A stretch of DNA of 64,000 bases from Pseudomonas sp. ICMP22404 (GCF_006227205.1 NZ_VCNG01000008.1:124001-188000), one strand, 5' to 3'. Numbered from the stretch's first letter, positions 1 through 8,565 are shown. Notes: generated by a model not told the origin, from the letters alone. Translations and numbers: made by a program.

Positions 1-817
1 CCCGACGTTCGTCATCAATGACAACGGCGAAGTACGCGGTGTCGACTGGGATTTCAACGCCTGGGGCGGTTTTGACGGCGGCCTGTATTCACCGTGGAAT
101 CGGGATTCGCAAGTCGCCAGCAAGATCCTTGAAATCGAGCGCAGCCCGCGTTACCGCACTGAAGGTTTCGTGCTCGAGGGTGGTTCCATCCACGTCGATG
201 GCGAAGGCACCGTGATCACTACCGAGGAATGCCTGCTCAATCGCAACCGTAACCCGCACTTGAGTCGCGAAGAAATCGAGGCCGTGCTCAGCGCCCAATT
301 GGCGGTGGACAAAGTCATCTGGTTGCCGGATGGCCTGTTCAATGACGAAACCGACGGCCATGTGGACAACTTCTGCTGCTACGTGCGTCCTGGCGAAGTG
401 TTGCTCGCCTGGACCGACGATCCACAGGATCCGAATTACGCACGCTGTCACGCCGCGATGGATGTGTTGCAAAACAGCACCGACGCCCAGGGCCGCTCTT
501 TCATGGTGCACAAAATGCCGATTCCGGGGCCGTTGTATGCCACCGAAGCAGAATGCGCCGGTGTGGATGCGGTGGAAGGTTCCCAGGAGCGCAATCCGAG
601 CGTGCGACTGGCCGGATCCTACGTCAACTTCCTGATCGTCAATGGCGGCATCATCGCGCCAAGCTTCGACGATCCGCTGGATGCTACAGCCAGGGAGATT
701 CTGCAGAACCTGTTTCCACAGCACGAAGTGGTTATGGTTCCGGGTCGTGAACTGTTACTGGGGGGTGGGAATATCCATTGCCTTACTCAACAGCAACCGG
801 CGCCGTACACAAAATGA
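1..817 (+). CDS. aguA: Agmatine deiminase, C-terminal part (5' end outside window)
   Basis: The reading frame is open from the first bases of the window, so the gene is cut at its 5' end and about 271 residues are visible. Agmatine deiminase hydrolyses agmatine to N-carbamoylputrescine and ammonia in the arginine-decarboxylase route to putrescine. Seen here are the family blocks RGVDWDFNAWGG, EGGSIHVDGEGT, the DGHVDN segment with its catalytic-type His, and near the C terminus GGGNIHCLTQQQP, which carries the nucleophilic Cys of the guanidine-modifying enzyme superfamily. It ends just before a strong hairpin terminator. The identification is firm; only the N terminus is unknown. Confidence 0.95.
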   Translation, partial: PTFVINDNGEVRGVDWDFNAWGGFDGGLYSPWNRDSQVASKILEIERSPRYRTEGFVLEGGSIHVDGEGTVITTEECLLNRNRNPHLSREEIEAVLSAQLAVDKVIWLPDGLFNDETDGHVDNFCCYVRPGEVLLAWTDDPQDPNYARCHAAMDVLQNSTDAQGRSFMVHKMPIPGPLYATEAECAGVDAVEGSQERNPSVRLAGSYVNFLIVNGGIIAPSFDDPLDATAREILQNLFPQHEVVMVPGRELLLGGGNIHCLTQQQPAPYTK

Positions 818-888
818 GTGGCGATGTAACAGCAAGGTGACGTTGGTTACAGCGGCCTTGCATGACGGTTTTTGGATCCAACCAAGCA

Positions 889-924
889 AGCCCGCAGCCC
901 GATTGGGGTGCGGGCTTTTTTGCG
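889..924 (+). terminator. Rho-independent terminator after aguA
   Basis: A GC-rich stem (AAGCCCGCA paired with TGCGGGCTT) is followed by a T run. It lies about 70 nt after the aguA stop on the same strand. Confidence 0.85.
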
Positions 925-1060
925 TCTGTTTATTAGCGGTGCCGGATACATTGGCATAGCTCTTGTATCTGCATCCCGGCAGTCCGGAGTGCGGAGCTGC
1001 GTTGTTTTGTAATAAACCTTGGATAAATTGGCCGCTCATCAACCAGGAGAGGGCGCTGGA

Positions 1061-1261
1061 ATGAATATGATAAGCGAGCGCACATGCCATCCCTTGGCCG
1101 TTAATGGTGAGTCGCTTCAAGCCTTGGCGCAGTGGTTGAAATCCAATGGAACGCGTCAGATCAGAGAACCTGATCCGCGTCGGCTGATCATGGAGCGCTA
1201 CCCCGCTGGGTTGTTCAGCGAGGCGGAGTTGGAAGCGTTGTGGGATGTCATGCAAGGATAA
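1061..1261 (+). CDS. Small conserved-type hypothetical protein
   Basis: A 66-residue protein of unknown function. I chose the ATG at 1061 because an AGGAGAG ribosome-binding site lies about 10 nt upstream; an upstream in-frame start at 1019 would have no such site. The sequence is hydrophilic and mostly helical-looking, ends in FSEAELEALWDVMQG, and has no signal peptide or membrane segment. It stands alone between the aguA terminator and a REPIN. Codon use fits the surrounding genome. No domain is recognised. Confidence 0.55.
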   Translation: MNMISERTCHPLAVNGESLQALAQWLKSNGTRQIREPDPRRLIMERYPAGLFSEAELEALWDVMQG

Positions 1262-1339
1262 GAATTCGACGGATTGATAGAAAGCGCTGGCCGGGATGGC
1301 AGCGCTTTTTTTATGTGCACGAACCAGAGACTGAAACAG

Positions 1340-1436
1340 CCCCTGTGGGAGCGAGCCTGCTCGCGATGGCGGTGTACCGGCTGGCATCGGGGTAACTGAT
1401 CCATCGCTATCGCGAGCAGGCTCACTCCCACAGGGG
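1340..1436. repeat. REPIN (paired inverted REP elements)
   Basis: Two REP units, GGGAGCGAGCCTGCTCGCGA and its near-perfect inverted copy, flank a spacer of about 45 nt. This is the common P. fluorescens-group extragenic palindrome. Confidence 0.9.
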
Positions 1437-1548
1437 ACACGGGATTTGACCGATTCACGAAACAGACTGAAAGCCATTTCGACATTTTTCCGCGAGGTCC
1501 TCGAGGGTACGCTGCCGTTATTCAGTCCTGACGGCGAGCGGAGTTTCC

Positions 1549-2223
1549 ATGACCACCCTTCATTACATCTACGACCCGCTCTGCGGCTGGTGCTACGGCG
1601 CCAAGCCGCTGGTGCAGGCCGCCCGTGCGGTGCTGCCGGTGATCGCCCATGGCGGCGGCATGATGACCGGTGCCAATCGTCAACCTGTCTCTCCTCAATT
1701 GCGCAATTACGTGATGCCCCATGACCGGCGGATCGCCGAATACACCGGCCAGCCGTTTGGTGAGGCCTATTTCGAGGGATTGCTGCGGGACGAACGTGCG
1801 GTGTTCGACTCGGCGCCACCCATCGCAGCGATTCTCGCTGCCGAGCAACTGGGTGGACGGGGGTTGGACCTGTTGGAGCGCTTGCAAACCGCACATTACG
1901 TTGAAGGCCGCAGAATTGCCGATGAAACGGTGCTGCTGGAACTGGCCCAGGCTATCGGACTTGAATCCAAGGCATTCCAGTCGGTTTTCACCGTGGTTGA
2001 TGTGGAGGCTCATATCAAGGCCAGCCGTGCCTTGCTGGCCCAGGTCGGTGGCCAGGGCTTCCCGACCTTGGTCTTGCAACAGGATGGACAGTTCACGCGT
2101 GTGGAAATTGGTCCTTGGCTTGGCAAACCCGAGGCATTCGCCGAGTGGTTGAATCTGTCCTTGCCGACGCAGGCCTCTTCTCCGACCCCGGTCTGCAGCC
2201 TGGATGGATGTTCGGGGTCTTAG
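1549..2223 (+). CDS. DsbA-family thioredoxin-fold protein
   Basis: A 224-residue protein with an N-terminal thioredoxin-fold active site, CGWC, at about residues 12-15, directly after the first beta strand (LHYIYDPL). There is no signal peptide, so it should be cytoplasmic, unlike the disulfide oxidase DsbA. The helical insert and the late cis-Pro loop (QGFPTLVL) fit the FrnE/DsbA-like group, whose members act as disulfide isomerases or 2-hydroxychromene-2-carboxylate isomerase-like enzymes. A short Cys-rich tail (CSLDGCSGS) is unusual and might bind metal. It is monocistronic, with a REPIN upstream and a terminator-like hairpin downstream. The substrate is unknown. Confidence 0.8.
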   Translation: MTTLHYIYDPLCGWCYGAKPLVQAARAVLPVIAHGGGMMTGANRQPVSPQLRNYVMPHDRRIAEYTGQPFGEAYFEGLLRDERAVFDSAPPIAAILAAEQLGGRGLDLLERLQTAHYVEGRRIADETVLLELAQAIGLESKAFQSVFTVVDVEAHIKASRALLAQVGGQGFPTLVLQQDGQFTRVEIGPWLGKPEAFAEWLNLSLPTQASSPTPVCSLDGCSGS

Positions 2224-2328
2224 ACGTTTTTCGCCTGATTACAGACGATTAACGAAATTGACACATTCTTGAAGGCACGGCTAGGATTCGTCCCACGCCT
2301 GTGGCTAACAGCCATGACTCTTAAATAA

Positions 2329-2372
2329 TAAAAAGGCCCGACACGATCTTTCGTGGGCGGGCCTTTTCATTA
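2329..2372 (+). terminator. Hairpin terminator upstream of the porin gene
   Basis: The stem AAGGCCCG / CGGGCCTT is flanked by an A run and a short T run (so it may work in both directions). It lies about 105 nt after the DsbA-family gene. Confidence 0.7.
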
Positions 2373-2463
2373 TTTCAGGGGCAAGAGTCCGAAAAAGAGT
2401 GCAAAAAGCGCCATTTCGGCTGCCGGTCGCAGTGCGTATCAACCCATTACAAGGAAAACAATT

Positions 2464-3750
2464 ATGTTGAACACGCGCATCGGTTTGATCGCACTGGGGA
2501 TTTTGAGCACGACACACGCCATGGCCAGCGACCAGTCTGAGTCCAAGGGATTTGTTGAGGACAGCAGCCTGAAAGTGCTGTTGCGCAACGCGTATATCAA
2601 CCGTGACTACAAAGACGGCAACAAGGACAAGGCCGAATGGGGCCAGGCGGCCATCGGTACGTTCTCGTCCGGCTTCACCCAAGGTACTGTCGGTGTGGGG
2701 GTGGACGCCTTTGGCCTGTACGCATTGCGTCTAGATGGTGGCAAAGGCCGCAGCGGTGCGGGCGGCATCGACTTCTTCAAGCAAGGCGACAGTGGTAATG
2801 CGGCGGATGACCTGTCCAAGTTCGGTGCAGCAGTGAAGTTCCGCGTCTCCAACACAGTGTTGGCCTACGGTGACCAGATGCCGGCCTTGCCAGTGTTGAG
2901 TTACGACAACTCGCGGCTGCTGCCGGAAAGCTATACCGGCACGCTGATCACATCCAAAGAGATCAAGGGCCTGGAACTGAATGCCGGCCGTTTCACCGCT
3001 GAATCGCGCAAGAGCGCCGAAGGCCGTGACAGCGGTGGGTTGAAGTCGATCAACGTATTGGGCGGCAGCTATCAGTTCACCGAGCAGTTCAAGGCTTCGC
3101 TCTACGCCTCGGATGTCGAAGATGTGCTGAAGAAGCAATACGTCAACGCCAACTATGTATTCCCACTGGCCAAGGATCAGTCCCTGACACTGGACTTCAA
3201 CGGCTACCGCACGAAGCTGGACAACGACTACGTTCGTGAAAACAACGTCACTGGCGACGACAACAAGATCTGGAGTCTGGCCGCCACCTTCGCCACCGGG
3301 CCGCACAGCTTCACGCTCGCTCATCAGCGCAGCACCGGCGACAGCAACCTGGGCTATGCCTACGGTGGCTATCAGCGTGAACAGAATCGGGTGGGGGACG
3401 GTGGCAACACGATCTACCTGGCCAACTCCTACTGGTCCGACTTCAATGCTGAAGACGAACGCAGCTGGCAACTGGGCTACGGCCTGGATTTCACCACCTT
3501 CGGCGTCCCAGGCCTGACCTATAACGTCGCTTACGTGCGTGGCGATAACATCACCACCTCCACCAGCGAAGGTGGCACCGAGCGCGAGATCTTCAACCAG
3601 CTCAAATATGTGGTCCAGAACGGCCCGGCCAAGGATCTTAGCGTGAGGTTGCGCAGTTCTGTCCTGCGTGTTTCGCAGAAGTCCAGCGAGTACAACGTCA
3701 GCGGCAACGAGCTGCGAGTGTTTGTGGATTACCCGATCAACGTTTTCTGA
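2464..3750 (+). CDS. OprD-family outer-membrane porin
   Basis: A 428-residue outer-membrane beta-barrel precursor. The ATG at 2464 follows an AAGGAAAA ribosome-binding site and starts a clear signal peptide ending ALA-like at TTHAMAS. The mature part has the OprD layout: an early SLKVLLRNAYINRDY strand, alternating amphipathic strands, long loops, and a C-terminal strand ending in Phe (VDYPINVF), the sorting signal for BAM. OprD-family porins take up amino acids, peptides or aromatic/organic acids; the substrate cannot be read from sequence. It is monocistronic, followed by a strong terminator. Confidence 0.92.
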   Translation: MLNTRIGLIALGILSTTHAMASDQSESKGFVEDSSLKVLLRNAYINRDYKDGNKDKAEWGQAAIGTFSSGFTQGTVGVGVDAFGLYALRLDGGKGRSGAGGIDFFKQGDSGNAADDLSKFGAAVKFRVSNTVLAYGDQMPALPVLSYDNSRLLPESYTGTLITSKEIKGLELNAGRFTAESRKSAEGRDSGGLKSINVLGGSYQFTEQFKASLYASDVEDVLKKQYVNANYVFPLAKDQSLTLDFNGYRTKLDNDYVRENNVTGDDNKIWSLAATFATGPHSFTLAHQRSTGDSNLGYAYGGYQREQNRVGDGGNTIYLANSYWSDFNAEDERSWQLGYGLDFTTFGVPGLTYNVAYVRGDNITTSTSEGGTEREIFNQLKYVVQNGPAKDLSVRLRSSVLRVSQKSSEYNVSGNELRVFVDYPINVF

Positions 3751-3773
3751 TGCCTGATCGCGTTACCTGAACC

Positions 3774-3809
3774 AGAAAAAACCTCGAATCAGATTCGAGG
3801 TTTTTTTGG
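3774..3809 (+). terminator. Rho-independent terminator after the porin gene
   Basis: The perfect stem ACCTCGAAT / ATTCGAGGT is bounded by A and T runs about 25 nt after the porin stop. Confidence 0.9.
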
Positions 3810-3982
3810 CTTCCGGTGCCAGAATATTGCTGTAATCGACTGTTTTCCCGATAAAAAGTCGTACTAATGGCTCTTCACCCTTCGTTTCAAGTATGTCTTG
3901 AAATGACTCAAATTCTTTTTCATGGACGGAAATTTTGCACCTACTAGATTAGGCCGCTCAATGCAGTGGAGACCTAATAAAA

Positions 3983-4729
3983 ATGATCGTTCTGAACAGG
4001 GAAGTGGGCGAAGCGCTACGACGTGACAAATACGTTAACGTCCGCGGTGGAGACTTCAATCTCTACGGTCATTTCGGCGACTTTGTCCGGCTGACCAAGA
4101 GCTGGGACAACATGGAGCCCGACAGCTACTACGGCCAGGCCGAGTCAGGCATGCGTTTTCGCCGTTACAGCGACTTCGAATACAACCCCCAGACCCGTGA
4201 GCTCAAGCAGCTCGAACATCGGGCCTATATCCAGTCCAAGGCCAACAACAGCTACGTCGGGGGACTGGAGCGGCACTTCCAGGATTTCTCCAACGAAGTG
4301 ATCAACTCCCCGGTGATGCGCAGCCTGATCGACACGGACTTCGAGGTATACAAGAACGTCCTGCCGCAGGAACTGCATGATGAAATCTGGCAGTGCCAGA
4401 TCCATCAGATCCGCATCGAGATCAAGCCGGGTAAACAACTGGAAATCACCCCCGAAGGCATTCACTGCGACGGATATCCGTTCAGCGGTGTGCATTTCTG
4501 GGGCCGTCACAATGTGGCGGGCGCGGAGAGCCGGTTGTATACCGCCCAGGAAGAACAATTGGCGGCGGTTACCTACGAGGACATCCTCGATACGACGTTC
4601 TTCCTCGATCGCGACATGCGTCACTACGTGACCCCGGCTCGCAATGTCCACAGCCATGAAATGGCGTTCAGGCAGATCCTGGCGATTTCCTTCTCGCGGC
4701 CCGGGACCGCTTTTGACATTGTTCGCTGA
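3983..4729 (+). CDS. 2OG-Fe(II) dioxygenase, free L-amino-acid hydroxylase type
   Basis: A 248-residue cytoplasmic protein of the '2OG-Fe dioxygenase' family that includes Bacillus L-isoleucine 4-hydroxylase (IDO). The iron-binding triad is visible: HCD (His161, Asp163) and a distal His214 in RHYVTP, followed by Arg230 in FRQILAISF, suited to hold 2-oxoglutarate. Family members hydroxylate free aliphatic or sulfur amino acids, coupled to 2-oxoglutarate decarboxylation. The next genes encode a GNAT acetyltransferase and an AzlC/AzlD branched-chain amino-acid exporter, which fits a role on a leucine/isoleucine/valine-like substrate. The exact substrate is inference. A possible promoter lies in the AT-rich stretch 3840-3960. 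Confidence 0.85.
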   Translation: MIVLNREVGEALRRDKYVNVRGGDFNLYGHFGDFVRLTKSWDNMEPDSYYGQAESGMRFRRYSDFEYNPQTRELKQLEHRAYIQSKANNSYVGGLERHFQDFSNEVINSPVMRSLIDTDFEVYKNVLPQELHDEIWQCQIHQIRIEIKPGKQLEITPEGIHCDGYPFSGVHFWGRHNVAGAESRLYTAQEEQLAAVTYEDILDTTFFLDRDMRHYVTPARNVHSHEMAFRQILAISFSRPGTAFDIVR

Positions 4730-4742
4730 ACAGCTGGTACCC

Positions 4743-5180
4743 ATGGACGACCCGGAGCAGCAGGTGCTGTTGCGCCGGGCGATGGTCAGGGATGCCGAGC
4801 GAATGGAGCAGTTCTTTCGCGCTTTCGACGAAGTGTCGTTCTGCGAATGGCAGGATGCCCGGTTCTTGCGGGGGGTGTTGTTGCAGGAAACCACCACGGC
4901 GTACCTGGCCATCGATGCCACTGGCAGCGTGGTGGGCGCCGTGATTGGCGGTATGCTCGGTACCCGTGGCACCATCAATCACCTGGCGGTCAGCCCAAGG
5001 CATCGTACCCGGGGCCTGGGTCAGCGCCTGGTGGAAGCGGCATCCGCCGACATGAAGCGGGTGGGCGTGCTGCGCATGTTCCTGTTCGTCGACGATGCTA
5101 ACCTGGCCGGCAAGCGTTTCTGGGCGGCCCAGGGGTTCTGCGAACCACGGGGTGAAATCACTTTCGAGAGGGATCTATGA
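4743..5180 (+). CDS. GNAT-family N-acetyltransferase
   Basis: About 145 residues from the ATG at 4743; a TTG at 4719, overlapping the upstream gene end, is an alternative start. The acetyl-CoA-binding motif A is visible as INHLAVSPRHRTRGLGQRLV, followed by the motif-B-like DDANLAGKRFWAAQGF. The gene sits between an amino-acid hydroxylase-like gene and azlC and overlaps azlC by 4 nt (ATGA), so it is translationally coupled. From context it may acetylate the hydroxylated amino acid or a related toxic analogue; that is inference, since GNAT proteins cannot be assigned a substrate from sequence. Confidence 0.85.
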   Translation: MDDPEQQVLLRRAMVRDAERMEQFFRAFDEVSFCEWQDARFLRGVLLQETTTAYLAIDATGSVVGAVIGGMLGTRGTINHLAVSPRHRTRGLGQRLVEAASADMKRVGVLRMFLFVDDANLAGKRFWAAQGFCEPRGEITFERDL

Positions 5181-5890
5181 GCAAGACTTCCAGCCAGCCG
5201 CTGGTGGTCGAACCACAAACCTCGCGTACCTTCGCCGAAGCCAGTCCGGTGGTCGCGGGTTATTTTACGGTTTCGTTTGTGTTCGGTCTGATGGCGGTCA
5301 ACGCCGGGTTACCCTTGTGGTTGCCGGTAGCGATGTGCCTGTTCGTCTACGCGGGCGCCTCGCAGTTCGCGGCGTTGGCGTTGATCTCCAGCGGGGCGTC
5401 GCTGACCACCATCGTGCTCACTACATTCCTGATCAATGCGCGACACATGTTGATGTCGGTGTACATGGCCAAGGCCCTGCGTGCGCTGGGGCTCAGTCGT
5501 TTCGAGCGCTGGTGCTACGCGTCAGGGCTGACGGACGAGTCGTTCGCCTTCCACAGCGTCAAGTTGGGTAGTGGCGCGCCGGTGAGTGTGCGCTATCTGA
5601 TCGGCTTCAACCTGTTCTGTCATACGTCCTGGGTGCTCGGCGGCTTATTGGGTGCCGTGTGTGCGCAGTACGCTGCGCACCTGATCAAGTATCAGCTCGA
5701 CTATGCCTTGACCGCGATGATGCTCTACGTGCTGGTTTCGCTGTGCAATACCCGTAACAAGCTGATCGCGGCCCTGGCGGCCGTCGTCTGCATGGGTGGG
5801 CTGAGCCTCCTGGGCAGTTCGCCATTCAATGTCTTCATTGCCACGTTCGTTGGCTGCGGGGTGGGCGTATGCCTGACCAAACGTTCCTGA
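5177..5890 (+). CDS. azlC: AzlC-family branched-chain amino-acid exporter, large subunit
   Basis: A 237-residue inner-membrane protein with about six hydrophobic segments and the AzlC signature region FVYAGASQFAAL followed by NARHMLMS. AzlC works with the small subunit AzlD, encoded immediately downstream with a 22-nt overlap, to export branched-chain amino acids and their analogues. The context with a 2OG-Fe amino-acid hydroxylase and a GNAT acetyltransferase suggests export of a modified amino acid. The start overlaps the upstream stop (ATGA). Confidence 0.92.
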   Translation: MSKTSSQPLVVEPQTSRTFAEASPVVAGYFTVSFVFGLMAVNAGLPLWLPVAMCLFVYAGASQFAALALISSGASLTTIVLTTFLINARHMLMSVYMAKALRALGLSRFERWCYASGLTDESFAFHSVKLGSGAPVSVRYLIGFNLFCHTSWVLGGLLGAVCAQYAAHLIKYQLDYALTAMMLYVLVSLCNTRNKLIAALAAVVCMGGLSLLGSSPFNVFIATFVGCGVGVCLTKRS

Positions 5891-6186
5891 TCCTGGTCGT
5901 GGGCCTGATGATGGTCGTGACCTTCCTGCCGCGGGCCTTGCCGTTGCAGGTCAACACGGAACACTGGCCGCCCTTCATTGCCCGTGCCCTGGAATACCTG
6001 CCGGTGGCGATCGTCGCTGCGATCAGCCTCACCCCGTTATTGATCAAGGATCAGCAGATACAACTCGACCGCCCGGAGCTCTACGCCGCGATTCCGACGC
6101 TGTTATGTGCGTATTTCAGCCGTAACCTGTTTCTCAGTGTGGCGGTGGGCACGGCGGCGTATATCGCGCTCGGTTCGTTCCTGTAG
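5869..6186 (+). CDS. azlD: AzlD-family small exporter subunit
   Basis: A 105-residue protein with three to four hydrophobic helices, of the usual AzlD size, with the family's N-terminal LMMVVTFLPRALPL region (charged residue and Pro after the first helix). It partners AzlC. Its start lies 22 nt inside azlC, and its last 84 nt overlap the 3' end of the convergent LysR gene. Overlapping convergent ends of this size are uncommon and imply that neither gene has its own terminator between them. Confidence 0.9.
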   Translation: MPDQTFLILVVGLMMVVTFLPRALPLQVNTEHWPPFIARALEYLPVAIVAAISLTPLLIKDQQIQLDRPELYAAIPTLLCAYFSRNLFLSVAVGTAAYIALGSFL

Positions 6187-7029
6187 CGCGAGGTCCACTA
6201 CATCGTGCAGCGCCTGGCCGGACAGTTCAGGATTGTTCACTGCCAGGCGTACCTCGAGAGAGTCCTCGAAGTCGGGGAAGATCGTCAGGCCGTTGCGCAG
6301 TGCCGCATCCCGGGATACCAGCCCCAGGCCATCGAGTTGGGTGATCAACGACAACGTCAGCGTTTCGCTGCAGGAATACACCATTCGCTGACTTGAGCCA
6401 TATTCGCTCAGCCCTGCGTCGAGAAAACGGAGGAAGCTGTGGGAATATGGACACTCTTCTGCGGGACGTACCTGAAACCTGTCTCCGAGCAAACCGAGGG
6501 AGTCGCCTTCGTTGCCACAATGGGCACCCACCACCCGAACCTGTACATCAGGCATCGTGATGCTGGAAAAGCCGCTCTGCTGCGCCCCGATCAGGATGGC
6601 CAGGTCAAAATCTTCATTCTTGAGTTTGCTCAGGTTCTCCATCGATTCGGCGTAACTGAATTCCAGCTGATACTGGGGGAAGACGGCTATCAACCGATCG
6701 ATCATCCGCCGGTTGAACTCCGCCGGCAGGGTGGTATTGAGCGCCATTTTCAAGGTGCGCTGCCGCGGCTTCTTGAGCGCCGTGACTTTCTCTTCGAGCT
6801 GGCGTGTGGCCACCAGCACCTGATCCATGAAAGGGGTCAGTTCCGAGCCTTGGCTCGTCAACGTCAGGCCCTTGTTCGAACGCCTGAACAGCCGGAAACC
6901 AAATTGTTCCTCGACCTTGTTCAACTGCGCCGCCAATGCCTGCACCGTGAGGCACGAATGTTCCGCGGCCGCCGACAACGAGCCGGTCTGCACGATGCGC
7001 ATGAGGTTGCGTAGGGTTCTGCTATCCAT
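6103..7029 (-). CDS. LysR-family transcriptional regulator
   Basis: A 308-residue protein with an N-terminal winged helix-turn-helix (residues 1-60, with SLSAAAEHSCLTVQALAAQLNKVE as the recognition region; this is read here as two adjacent segments) and a substrate-binding domain from about residue 90. It is convergent with the hydroxylase-GNAT-azlCD operon, overlapping azlD by 84 nt, and is a likely regulator of that operon or of the gene divergent from it. Its effector is unknown. The C-terminal tail after residue 285 is Arg-rich and extends beyond the usual domain end. Confidence 0.9.
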   Translation of the reverse strand: MDSRTLRNLMRIVQTGSLSAAAEHSCLTVQALAAQLNKVEEQFGFRLFRRSNKGLTLTSQGSELTPFMDQVLVATRQLEEKVTALKKPRQRTLKMALNTTLPAEFNRRMIDRLIAVFPQYQLEFSYAESMENLSKLKNEDFDLAILIGAQQSGFSSITMPDVQVRVVGAHCGNEGDSLGLLGDRFQVRPAEECPYSHSFLRFLDAGLSEYGSSQRMVYSCSETLTLSLITQLDGLGLVSRDAALRNGLTIFPDFEDSLEVRLAVNNPELSGQALHDVVDLALQERTERDIRRRAHRHTEKQVTAEIRT

Positions 7030-7407
7030 GAGGTAATGCCCTCTGCTTAAGTGGGCTCGCTATTGTTGTGCACTTGGCCCGGGTCAGGCGGTGCATGCGG
7101 CTATCATCGTGCAGCTTGCCACGGTTGTCGCGGTTTTGTGGTGAAAAGCTCCGGTAGGCGCTGTTTGGAGCTTATGTGGGATTTTGGTTTTTTGCTGGTT
7201 TGGCGCGTGTTGGCTTGTGTAATTCTTCTTGTCAGGGCTGAGGCGAGGCAATCAGGCGACAAAACCCGTGGGAGCCTTGATTTCAACTGACGGGTATTAG
7301 TAGGACCTGAATACAACTTTGGCTTGTTCGTTTGCGAATTAAATATTAATTTATATCCGTATGTGTACTATTCTCTAAGCGTCACCCGTAAAAGGAGCCC
7401 AAATCCC
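7030..7407. other. Intergenic region with AT-rich promoter and palindrome
   Basis: A gene-free stretch between the LysR gene and the toxin-antitoxin pair. The right part (about 7320-7380) is AT-rich and contains the perfect palindrome AATTAA-ATA-TTAATT at 7337-7351, a plausible operator for antitoxin autoregulation. The open frames here look spurious in composition. Confidence 0.5.
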
Positions 7408-7818
7408 ATGGCTACTTCCTCCATCACCCTCAACGCACAGCAACAACTGGATTCCCCGGACGCGGGTCGAATTGCGTTGAAGTTTTTCTTCAACCTCATG
7501 GAGTTGTGGGGCTGCAGCGTCGAGCAACAGCGCACGTTGCTGGGCAAGGTGGGGAACACGACCTTCTACAAGTACAAACAATTACCCACCAACGTCAGGT
7601 TGCCCCGTGACACCTTGGAGCGTATTTCCTATCTCATGGGTATCCACAAGGCGCTGAGCATCATCTTCAGCAACAGCCGGGACCGGGCCTATCAATGGGT
7701 CAGCAGCCCCAACGCCGCTGCGCCGTTCAATGGCCAGTCGGCGCTTTCCTACATGCTGGCCGGGCGAGTGGTGGATATCGCCGATGTGCGGCGCTACCTG
7801 GACGGAGTGCGCGGTTGA
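7408..7818 (+). CDS. Xre/MbcA/ParS-type antitoxin
   Basis: A 136-residue protein; the ATG at 7408 has an AAAGGAG site about 10 nt upstream. The N-terminal half is a helix-turn-helix-like region and the C-terminal half matches the Xre/MbcA/ParS toxin-binding domain (LERISYLMGIHKAL, then the NAAAPFNGQSALSYML block). In this family the C-terminal residues plug the active site of a RES-domain toxin, encoded immediately downstream with a 1-nt overlap (TGATG). The pair should autoregulate, possibly through the palindrome at 7337-7351. Confidence 0.9.
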   Translation: MATSSITLNAQQQLDSPDAGRIALKFFFNLMELWGCSVEQQRTLLGKVGNTTFYKYKQLPTNVRLPRDTLERISYLMGIHKALSIIFSNSRDRAYQWVSSPNAAAPFNGQSALSYMLAGRVVDIADVRRYLDGVRG

Positions 7819-8495
7819 TGACGCCACCTCTGACAGAGCCGCAATGGAAGGGTGCCTATCGGATCGTCAACAGCAGCTTCCCGCCGATCACGCTGTTCGA
7901 AGACGTGCTCGATCCCGAGGATTTGCCCACGGCCTATGCCTTGGAAGCGCTGACCAACGATCGGTTGATGGAAGAGGCCGGCGTGCTGTCGCGGGTACGT
8001 CCTGAAGACCGGGTTTCCGGGCCTGGTTCCTCGCCGGTGATGGCGGCGTTCACCCATATCGGCAAGAGCAGTCGCTTCAGCGACGGCACCTTTGGTGTCT
8101 ACTATGCCGCCAGCAGCCAGGAAGCCGCCATTGCCGAGACTTGCTATCACCAGGCGCGCTTTCTCGGGGCAACCAATGAGCCGGATCTGGAGTTGACCAT
8201 GCGCACCTACGTCAACCAAGTCATCAAGCCCTTGCACGACATCCGCCACGACTATCCCCACCTCCACGACCCGGACCCCACCGCCTACGGCCCGTCCCAG
8301 GTATTCGCCCGGCAACTGCGTGAAACATTATCCTGGGGCCTGCTCTACAACAGCGTCCGCCTGCCCGGCCACGAATGCGTCGCCGCATTTCGCCCACCGG
8401 CGGTTTCGATTCCAGTGCAGGGCAAGCATATCCGGTATGTCTGGAGTGCCCAGAAGCGGGAGATTTCGTTTGTGTTTGAGGTGAGTCAGGTCTGA
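7818..8495 (+). CDS. RES-domain toxin (NAD+-degrading type)
   Basis: A 225-residue RES-domain protein. The defining residues are visible: Arg15 in AYRIV, Glu107 in IAETCY and Ser179 in YNSVR. Characterised RES toxins (MbcT, Res) destroy cellular NAD+ and arrest growth until the cognate Xre/MbcA antitoxin binds them. The start codon overlaps the antitoxin stop, so translation is coupled and antitoxin is made first. Longer upstream in-frame starts would read through the antitoxin gene and are rejected. Confidence 0.92.
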   Translation: MTPPLTEPQWKGAYRIVNSSFPPITLFEDVLDPEDLPTAYALEALTNDRLMEEAGVLSRVRPEDRVSGPGSSPVMAAFTHIGKSSRFSDGTFGVYYAASSQEAAIAETCYHQARFLGATNEPDLELTMRTYVNQVIKPLHDIRHDYPHLHDPDPTAYGPSQVFARQLRETLSWGLLYNSVRLPGHECVAAFRPPAVSIPVQGKHIRYVWSAQKREISFVFEVSQV

Positions 8496-8527
8496 TTCGA
8501 AAACAAAAGCTCTAGCAGAATCGGCTT

Positions 8528-8558
8528 CGTGGCGAGGGGGCAAGCTCCCTCGCCACAA
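8528..8558. repeat. Short extragenic palindrome
   Basis: GTGGCGAGGG and its inverse CCCTCGCCAC form a near-perfect hairpin around GGCAAGCT. It is a second REP-like type, different from the GAGCCTGCTC type elsewhere in the window. It lies between the convergent RES and chemotaxis genes and may also terminate transcription. Confidence 0.7.
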
Positions 8559-8565
8559 ATAGAAC

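Noticed and set aside
7051..7290. 79-residue plus-strand frame between LysR and the antitoxin
   Set aside because: No ribosome-binding site, Cys/Trp-rich composition, and it covers the likely promoter region.
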